From assembly GCF_003144115.1 (NCBI RefSeq), contig NW_020312002.1, forward strand, positions 62,001 through 126,000: a stretch of 64,000 nucleotides of DNA, given 5' to 3'. This document shows positions 57,207 to 64,000 of this stretch, piece by piece. The first letter of the stretch is position 1. Every line of letters begins with the position of its first letter. Below the pieces are notes generated by a model. It did no database searches and was not told the origin of the DNA. It saw only the letters and a list, made by a program, of their open reading frames with translations. The translations under genes and the position numbers were made by a program. Source of the DNA: Tilletiopsis washingtonensis (lineage: Eukaryota; Basidiomycota; Exobasidiomycetes; Entylomatales).

Positions 57207-60200
57207 ATGCCGTACGGCCTGCTGCCCGACGGCGCCTCGCCCATCGTGCCGGACCTCGCGTCGCTGTCGCTGGCGGGCACAAATGCGACGCTGGCGCTGC
57301 TGCTGCTGCAGCTGCTCATCATCATCGCGCTCTGCACGGCGCTCGGCCATGCCTTTCAGGCCGCCGGGCAGCCGCGCGTCGCCGGCGAGCTGCTGGCCGG
57401 CGTGTGTCTCGGGCCAACGGTGCTCGGCAGTGAGTGTGGGCGGCGGGCAGAAGCCCGGGTGTAGCGACGCGCCCGTCCCCACTGGCTCACATTCGGGCCG
57501 CAGACATTCCTGGCTTCACGGAGAACATCTTGCCGTCCGAGGCTAAGGGCATGCTCACGCTCATGTCCAACATCGGGCTCGTGTGGTTCCTGCTGCTCGT
57601 CGGCCTCGAGACGGACACGGATCTGATTGCCAAGGTGCGTGGGCTGCCCTGCGCTGCAGCACCGTATGACGCTCATGCCGTGCGCAGTACGCCAAGGAGG
57701 TGGCGCTCGTGGCGCTGCCGGGCATGGCTGTGCCGTTCGGCATCTCCGCCGGGCTCGCCAAGCTGCTGTACGACATTGAGACGGACGGCAGCGTGCAGTT
57801 CTCCACCTTCTTCCTCTTCGTGGGCACGACGATGGCCGTGACGAGCCTGAGCGTGCTGTCGCGCGTGCTGGCCGAGCTGCGCCTGCTCTCGACGACGCTC
57901 GGCAGCGTCGCCATTGCTGCGGGCGCCTGCAACGACACCATCGGCGTGAGTCGTGCAAACAGGCCAGTCGTGGCACCGTCAAGCTCACGCTGCGCAGTAC
58001 ATCTTGCTTGCCCTGGCTTCTGCGCTTGCCGGCGGAGGAAAGCAGATCAACGCGCTCTATCAGGTGCGCCATGTCGGGTGCTCTCGCAGCGTGGAGCTGA
58101 CCCCTCGCAGCTGCTGGTCGGCCTGGCGCTGGCGCTGGTGCTGTGGTTCGCCGTGCGGCCGCTAGTCTTTCTATGGATCAGGCACTCCACATTCGACCTG
58201 CACGGCCCGACGCACGGGCCGGAGAACCGTGTGCCGACGGGGATGCTTGTGTTTGTGCTTGTCGGCTCTCTGGCATCCAGCTGTGAGTGCTGTCACTTCG
58301 AGAGACAGGGACCGCACTGACCACGCGGCGCAGTCGTCACCGTCATTGCCGGGCTGCACCCGATCCTTGGCGCACTGCTCTTTGGCATCTGCGTGCCGCA
58401 CGGCGCCCTGGCTGTGCGCGTCACCGAGTCGATCGAGACGATCACGGTGGGCGTGCTGCTGCCGCTCTACTTTGCGCTCGCGGCGGGCAGCGTCAACCTC
58501 AAGCTGCTGGACAATGGCACGACGTGGGGCCTGACGATTCTGCTCGTCGTGTGCACCTTTGTCAGCAAGTTTGCCAGCACGACACTCGCGACCAAAGTCG
58601 CCGGGTTCACCTGGCGCGAGTCCATGGTGCGTGCCGGAGAGAGTGCTTGCTGCGAGCGAAGCTGACATGTCCGTGCGTGCAGTTTGTGGCGTCGCTCATG
58701 GTGCGTGGCCTGACACAGCCGTATCCGCCTCGGCTGACTCTCGCCACGCAGCAATCCAAGGGCATCATCGAGCTCGTCATTCTCAACGTCGGCCTCGGCC
58801 TCGGCGTCATCTCCGACCGCGTGTACGCCATGCTCTTCGTCTCGTTCATCTGCACAGTGAGTGAGGCGGAGGCCCGTGGTGCTGCGACGCTGACACCCGG
58901 CCAGACGCTGCTCGTACGCCCGCTCTCGCGGTTCATCTATCTCAGCGGCGGCCGCCATGCTGGCGCCGAGGGAGATGACGACGAAGGCAGCATCAACGAG
59001 AAGATGCGCGACGAGCCCAGCATCGCGCTGCCCCGGCCCGCCGACTTTCCCATCGTCGCCGCGGTCACGTCGCCCAGCGCGGCTGTCGAGAGCCTGCTAG
59101 GCCTGGTGGGCGTGCTAGGCTGCGCAGCTCAAGACGGACAGGCGCTGGTCACCCTCGACCTGGTCCGCCTGCTGCCGACGGAGCACACGACTGCCAACAT
59201 TCTGCGGCAGGTGCTCGCCGCGGACACGCAGCACGGTGACCAGATGCTCGACGCGCTGAAGCACTGTGCGGAGCTGCAGGGCGTGCACACCAGCTCCTCC
59301 TTGTCGGCGCAGCGGCGCATCGCGCACGAGACGCAACACGAGCGTCCGACTTACGCCATCAAGGATGTGTTCACGGTCGCCAACAACGAGATGCTCCCGA
59401 CGCTGACGCGCTCGCTCGAGCGTGCGCATGCCCGTCTCGGCCTCGACGCCGAAGTCACCTCGGAGCTCGGGCGCGGGCTTACGCTCATGTCGTGGGCCGG
59501 ACGTGGCCTCGACGAGGAAGGCTCGCGGGCGCAGGCCGAGGCCAACCACCTGCCCGTCCGCATGCTTCGCGATATGCACAATGCGTGCGGCGTGCTGCTC
59601 GGCAGTCACCGGCTGGGCGCACACATCTCTCGCGAGGTTCGCGCCGCCGCCGAGGACGTTCTCGCCATGCCCGCGTCGCAGCAGCCGCGGATCGTTGTTG
59701 CCTTCTTCGGAGGCCGAGACGACCGCGCTGCCGTGCAGCTGGCGCGGCGCATGGCTGCCGCAGGACGAGCTCAGGCCGTCGTCGTGCACATGCGCAGCGG
59801 AGAAGACCCGGCCGACGAGGTCGGGGCCGAGCCACCGCAGGCACCGCAAGCGCCGCACGCCGAGGCTGCGCTGGCAGAGGACTTCGAGCACGACACAGTC
59901 AACCTGCGCACCGTGTATCAGGCCGCGGCACAGCGCCAAGACGTGAGTGGCCGTGCCAGCCGGCCGGTGCTTGTGCTAACGCATGCCCATCAGGTCCGCT
60001 TTCTCTTTGCGCAAGGCGCTCCCGAGGCTCCGGCGCAGCCTTGCGACGTGCCCGACCGGCCTCTGACGCACAGCACAGATGGGCTCACATTTGTCACGCT
60101 GCCGGCCTCGCCGTGCGTCGTGCGCGACACTCTTGCATTTGCGGCTCCCTTGCTGGACCAGTCTCGCGGCGATCTGCTCCTCGTCGGGCACGGCAAGCTT

Positions 60201-60377
60201 GCGCAGCGCACACGCGCCTTTCGCGAGGAGACGGACGCACTGGTGCTCGCTGCACCGCGCACGGAGCAGCGCGGCGAGCTGCGCCGCATCGGAAGGGCGC
60301 TGGGCGCCGCGACCGAGGCCGCGCTTGCAGCTGGCGTCAGGACGCATGTCCTCGTTGTGCAGGCACGGCGGGAGTAG
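57207..60377 (+). CDS. KHA1: Kha1-type K+/H+ antiporter (CPA2 family)
   Basis: Ten exons (57207-57429, 57504-57634, 57688-57945, 57998-58063, 58111-58282, 58334-58626, 58683-58700, 58752-58856, 58905-59942, 59994-60377) give 895 residues. The membrane half has the CPA2 pattern: LIIIALCTALGHAFQAAGQP with GELLAGVCLGPTVLG, LMSNIGLVWFLLLVGLETD, FLFVGTTMAVTSLSVLSRVL, GACNDTIGYILLALASALAG and SKGIIELVILNVGLGLGVIS. The C-terminal half is cytosolic, with USP-like segments (RIVVAFFGGRDDRAAVQLAR; LLLVGHGKLAQRT). Yeast Kha1 works in the Golgi in potassium and pH balance. Exon 7 has only 18 nt. Introns 7, 8 and 9 (51, 48 and 51 nt) are all stop-free multiples of three, so splicing is judged from splice signals and family fit. 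It ends 85 bp from TANGO2. Confidence 0.93.
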
Positions 60378-60462
60378 ATGAATAGATGCTGTCATGGAGC
60401 GTAGAGCCCTTCTTGCTGTCATGAGGCGATAACCGAGTGGCAGCTCGCAACGTCGGCAGGTT

Positions 60463-61400
60463 TCACCGCCGAATCGTCCACTCCTCCTCGCGCTTCTCCG
60501 TGCCGCGGACCGGCTCGCCTTGCTCGTTGAGCATCCAGATGTCGCGCTCGACAATGCGTGCCGTCGGCGCCTCGAGCTCACTTGACGCACGACGCACAAG
60601 CAGCACCGTGCTCACTCGCGTGCCGTACCACTCGTCGCCGCCCTTGGTGAGATCCTTCGACGGCAGCCGCGTAGGTGGGATGCTGATGGACGAGCGCATC
60701 GACGTGCGGTCGAGTGGCGTCGGCTCTGCCGGGCTGGGGAGGCTGTCAGACGGGCGGCGTGAGGTGGCGCCCTGGTCGGACAGCCGCTATCACAAATGAC
60801 CATCTCCTGCCGTTTTCCCGCAAGTACTCACCTCAAGACCTTCCAGCATCCGTCGATCAGCGCCTCTTCTCCCTCCGCCCCCTCGAGCGCGCGCGAGAAG
60901 GCTGCGCGTCCGGCCTCGACCTTTGGCCACGGCTCGAGCAGCGTCGAGTTGCTGAGGCCGAATGTCTCTGCCTCGACGCGGTGCGACGGCTTGACCGCCC
61001 GGTTGCTGACGTACCACACTGTGGCCGGCGTCTCGGGCGCGGCGGCGTCGCCTAGCAGCACGCTGAAGCCGGCGTACTCGCCGGGGCGCACGCCGGTCGC
61101 ATGAGCCGCGACGCTGGCGTCACTGGCGAGCCAGTCGCTGACGAGCTCGCCGCGCGACCGCACCGTCGTGCCTGCCGCCGACGCCGGCTCCGTGAAGTTC
61201 GTCAGCACGCCCCAGCGGCCGCTGCGCGTGATGCCGAGCCATGTGCCGCCGGCGCTGAGGTCGCGCCCGGCCACGAACGGCTCGCGCGCCCCGTCCTGCC
61301 ACGCCAGCGCCGCCGTCGGACGCCCGAGGAACTCGTCGCGGTTCGAGGCGACGACGAGCGAGTAGCGCGGCGAGGAGGTGCAGACGAAGACGATGCACAT
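60463..61400 (-). CDS. TANGO2: TANGO2-like NRDE protein
   Basis: Two exons, 60832-61400 and 60463-60742 (minus strand, phase 2), give 282 residues, close to human TANGO2 (276). The N-terminus MCIVFVCTSSPRYSLVVASN continues RDEFLGRPT, giving the family hallmark Cys2 and NRDE. Then come GGTWLGITRSGRWGVLTNFT, YAGFSVLLGD, WYVSNRAV and FGLSNSTLLEPWPKV. The second exon has SMRSSISIPPTRLPSKD and then YGTRVSTVLLVRR, matching the conserved end of the family. The acceptor used (CTGACAG before LPSPAE) is the one that fits the phase; a nearer CAG does not. TANGO2 proteins are linked to Golgi organisation, haem or lipid homeostasis and mitochondria; the biochemical activity is unsettled. Confidence 0.92.
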
Positions 61401-61495
61401 GCTGGCCTAGCGGACGCGCGTCGGGGAGAAGGGGCCGGTGCCGTGACGGGCGGGATGTGGAGGTGAGGACGCAACATGCAACGCGCGCCTTCACG

Positions 61496-62215
61496 TGTTG
61501 CAGACTGAACACTACAGACTCAGACTCCGAGACTCTAGACTTGGAAGATTTGACTTGCCTGAGCCTGCTGCTGCCTGCTCCTCCCAGCCAGGCTACCAGC
61601 CATGGTAATGAGCAGAGCAAGCTGAGTGTCTCCTGCTTGATAAGTGAGACAAGCATGTGCATGGATGCATCTGCCTGCTCATGCCACTAGGGTGTTGCAT
61701 GCATGCCAGAACAAGGGCGCAAGCTGCTAGGCAGAATGCCTGGTTGCAGAGAAGCGGCCAGCATTGTGTCACAGTGCTGACCCAGTGCAGGCAGTTGAGC
61801 ACAGCAGTGCACAGAGGCAGCCAGCGTGTGGGCTGCAGACTGCAGCAAACATGCAGCTGCTAGGCAGTGCTGCATGTGCACAGAGAGCTACTCTAGCTGT
61901 GGGTTGCACAGTGTGGGCAGCATCAGCTGGGCTCAGAGGAGGCCTACAAGCTGATGCACCAGTGCACAGGGGCATCTGCCTCTGCACAGCCCTGCAACGC
62001 AGCATGGGCCCTTGCCAATGCAGTGGGGAGCACAGGCAGGACTGTCAGTGCAGACAGGCTGCACACAAGGAAGAAGAAGCATGACAGGCAGGCTCTGAAT
62101 GGCAGCACCGCCTCTGCAAGCCTCTACGGCTGTTGCAGTCAGAGCCTCACCTTCCAGAAGACTCCTGCTTTCTTGCTGCACCATGGCCTGCGTTCCTGTC
62201 GCCCAATGGGTTGTG
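61496..62215. repeat. CpG-depleted, TpG/CpA-rich island (likely decayed repeat)
   Basis: Counting by eye, the 600 nt from 61561 to 62160 hold only about 6 CG dinucleotides, while neighbouring 60-nt lines commonly hold 6-11 each. TG, CA and GCA/TGC words are in large excess. No frame resembles a protein. Short imperfect repeats such as CAGTGCACAG (near 61805 and 61960) and GCTGCTAGGCAG (near 61722 and 61856) recur. The pattern is what methyl-CpG deamination or a related mutation process leaves in silenced repeats. The family cannot be told and no terminal repeats were found. Confidence 0.6.
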
Positions 62216-62228
62216 TGCAAACACACCT

Positions 62229-62341
62229 GCCCCAATAACTCAGTCGTCAGAGTGTTGCTTTCCGATTTATGCTTGTTGGCGTTTTTGCCTGGCTAAGCTT
62301 GGTGATGGCAGAAGTCGTGGGTTCAACTCCCGCTTGGGGTT
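62229..62341 (+). tRNA. tRNA-Arg(CCG) with a 40-nt intron
   Basis: All arms fold. Acceptor GCCCCAA/TTGGGGT has one G-T pair. The D arm is ACTC/GAGT with loop AGTCGTCA. The anticodon stem is TTGCT/GGCAG (two G-T pairs), with anticodon CCG at 62262-62264 after TT. The T arm is GTGGG/CCCGC with loop TTCAACT. The intron is 62266-62305, inserted after position 37 as in eukaryotes. Its TTGG near the 3' end can pair with CCGA of the anticodon loop, leaving a TGA bulge before the 3' splice site, as the tRNA endonuclease expects. The discriminator base is T (62341). A TTTATTTTT terminator follows. Confidence 0.85.
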
Positions 62342-62349
62342 TTATTTTT
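62341..62349 (+). terminator. RNA polymerase III terminator of the tRNA
   Basis: TTTATTTTT directly follows the acceptor stem and is the only T-run nearby. Confidence 0.75.
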
Positions 62350-63093
62350 GCTCATTTTAGGCCACACAGAGCCCCGCAGGCCTTCCCCAACCCTCCCAGA
62401 GCGGCCTCTCGCCACACGGTGCCGATCTCGCCGGTGTCGGAGCTGACGCCTCCTTTTGACGGTCGTTATGCTCCAGTGCTCCTTCTCGATCTCTCTGCCG
62501 AGTTTCAGAGTGATCGAAGCAAGCCTGACGGAGGAAGCGCGGTGCTCCATCAGAGCCACCCCCTCGCAGCTCCCAGTCGAGACGCGTCCGCGCCGCCGCG
62601 TCGGCCGCGCGCGTTATGCATTAAAGGCTCGAGGTGGCTCAGCTCAGCTCCTTGTACGAGCCGCTGAACATGCCCTTGCTGACCTGCAAGAAGTACGTCG
62701 CTGAGCGGTTCGTGTACTTGCTGCACGCGTCTTCTCCCAGGCGGGCCTGGCTCGCACCTGAGGGTCAACTGGCCGCGTTACCCGCGCTCAGCCCTGCTGA
62801 CGGCCAGATCAAGACCATCTTCGCTGATCGCTCTACTCGTCAGCTCATGCATCGCTAGCCTGGGCCCAGCGACTGCGTCGGACCACTGCGCTCAGATGCT
62901 GCAGGTCCGGTCCGTCTGCGCTGGGGCAACAGCCGGAGGTCGGTCTCTCGCATCGCGCCGCACACCCTAACCGCTCGAGGCGTCGCACCCCTCCGACTCG
63001 ACACGGCGTATCCATGCGTGGAATATCGCCCTTCACGCACTGCCTCTCACAACTCGTTCGGCGCTGTGGCCCTTCACGGTGAGGAAAATCGCA
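62342..63093. other. Intergenic region after the tRNA
   Basis: About 750 bp of normal, CpG-rich composition. It holds one possible short coding frame (listed at 62634-62858) and otherwise nothing recognised. Confidence 0.45.
62634..62858 (+). CDS. Possible small or fragmentary coding frame, unknown
   Basis: A 74-residue frame (MAQLSSLYEPLNMPLLTCKK, then YVAERFVYLLHAS, ending RSTRQLMHR) has balanced amino-acid use and mostly G/C third positions, unlike the Arg-rich nonsense frames of this window. A neighbouring frame just upstream (62420-62600) also looks mildly coding, so this could be the end of a longer gene or a decayed host gene. No family resemblance. Confidence 0.22.
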   Translation: MAQLSSLYEPLNMPLLTCKKYVAERFVYLLHASSPRRAWLAPEGQLAALPALSPADGQIKTIFADRSTRQLMHR

Positions 63094-64000
63094 TTACAGT
63101 GCACGCTCGACCCGCTCGAGAGCAAGCTGCACACAGTGGATCTGCGTGGCGACGGCGGGCTCGGCAGGCTCGCCGGCGCCGGCGAGAAGAGTGCGGAGTG
63201 GCGCGACAAGGGATGCGGCGACGGCCGAAGCGACGTCGGGGCTGCGGATGGACGTCTGCGCGGCGTGTCAGAAGGGCAAGACGCACATGCACAACACACT
63301 CACCTGGTTTGCGGCGTCGCGCAGGAGCAAAAAGTAGAGCAGGTTGCACGCCTCGATGAGCCACGCGGCGTGGTCAGAGAGGTACGCAGCGGGCGGCTGC
63401 GCTCCGGCGTGCTCGGCGTCGGGCAGGACAAAGACGATCGGCTGGAGCGCGGCGAGCAGTCGAGGCGAGGCGAATGCGTGCGGCTTGGGTGCCTCGCCGG
63501 GAGCGAGATCAGAGCCGCCCGCACTTGCCTTCCCATCGAGATGCTCCTCGGCGAGCTCGCGGACGAGACCGAGCACCGCGACGCGCAGCTGGGGATACGG
63601 CGACTCGCCGACGAGGTCGCGTACGAGGTCCAGTCCAGCGTCCGAGGGCGCGCTGGCGATGAGCCGGCGCAGCAGACGGAAGCTGATGTGGCGCGCAGTG
63701 GGGCGCGGGCTGAGCGCGGCGTGTGCCGAGACGGCGTGCACGAGCGGCAGCAGCAGCTCGTCGCCGAGCTGCCGCCCGTCGAGCGCCTCGAGGCACCACA
63801 TCAGCCACAGCTGCGCAGAGTCGGCGAGGAGCGAGACGGGCCGCGCCGCGCTCGGCGAGAGCTCGGGCGAGCCAGTCTTGGAAGGACCGGCGACAGCACC
63901 CGAGGCGCCAGTGCCAAGGCATGCGTGCACGAGCGGCAGCGACTCGCGAAGGCGCAGCTCTGCTTGCTCGGCTGCGCACGGCGCGCGTGGTGCGCGCGCC
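63094..64000 (-). CDS. Ybp1/Alf4/glomulin-like protein, C-terminal part (cut by window edge)
   Basis: Two exons are visible, 63304-64000 (open to the right edge) and 63094-63255, giving 286 codons including the stop. The readable part is helical-repeat-like: ALDGRQLGDELLLPLVHAVS, RHISFRLLRRLIASAP, LDLVRDLVGESPYPQLRVAV, PHAFASPRLLAALQPIVFVL, then AAWLIEACNLLYFLLLRDAA. The second exon adds TSIRSPDVASAVAASLVAPL and a final helix. This order matches the fungal YAP1-binding/Alf4/glomulin family. Members include yeast Ybp1/Ybp2 (oxidative stress signalling to Yap1; kinetochore) and animal glomulin (inhibitor of Rbx1 in SCF ligases). Which role applies here cannot be told. The intron has a canonical GTGAGT and a CTGACACGCCGCGCAG acceptor. 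Confidence 0.75.

Noticed and set aside
61496-62215. Assigning the CpG-poor island to a named mobile element family
   Set aside because: No protein remnant, terminal repeat or tail was recognised, so only the compositional evidence is reported.
1-64000. CRISPR arrays, rRNA genes, bacterial operons, plasmid origins
   Set aside because: None seen; spliceosomal introns and eukaryotic gene content make bacterial features irrelevant, and no regularly spaced repeats or rRNA-like sequences were noticed.

Overview
The window is GC-rich nuclear DNA from a basidiomycete-type fungus. The evidence is about 65 percent GC by eye, coding third positions strongly biased to C or G, and many very short introns. 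Most introns are 48-75 nt with GTGAGT or GTGCGT donors, a CTGAC-like branch site and a CAG acceptor. The gene set is also fungal: a Ypd1-type phosphotransfer protein, a Pbi2-type protease B inhibitor, Kha1, an SH3-RasGEF and a secreted class 3 lipase. I cannot place it below phylum level. All gene models were built by eye and checked only for reading frame, splice sites and family resemblance.

Layout. 1-12.4 kb: a partial BTB gene (-), RIO1 (+), a Gln-rich small protein (-), a protein with SPPPEL repeats (-), a coiled-coil protein (+), PBI2 (-), CIA1 (+) and a Ser-rich coiled-coil protein (-). 13-18.2 kb: three tandem BTB-like paralogues (+) with the same five-exon structure. 19.3-31 kb: a very long CSC1/TMEM63-type channel (+), a secreted Lys/Ala-rich protein (-), and a GILT-like gene (+) that appears to continue into a membrane segment and a long cytoplasmic tail. 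31-35 kb is apparently non-coding. 35.3-41 kb: an SH3-RasGEF (+) facing a MAPEG-like membrane protein (-). 41-44 kb is apparently non-coding. 44-50.9 kb: YPD1, DDB1 and a GNAT acetyltransferase (all +). 50.9-54.7 kb: a PPWD1-type WD40-cyclophilin and a class 3 lipase (both -). 55.4-61.4 kb: a small membrane protein (+), KHA1 (+) and a TANGO2-like protein (-). 61.5-62.2 kb: a sharply CpG-poor, TpG/CpA-rich island. 62.2 kb: an intron-containing tRNA. The right edge holds the 3' part of a Ybp1/Alf4/glomulin-like gene (-).

Most genes are unrelated housekeeping genes packed tail to tail or head to head, with no sign of a metabolic cluster. The clearest lineage-specific feature is the BTB-like tandem array. 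Other points of interest are the CpG-depleted island beside the tRNA, the GILT-membrane fusion, several stop-free 3n introns (three in KHA1) and several micro-exons.
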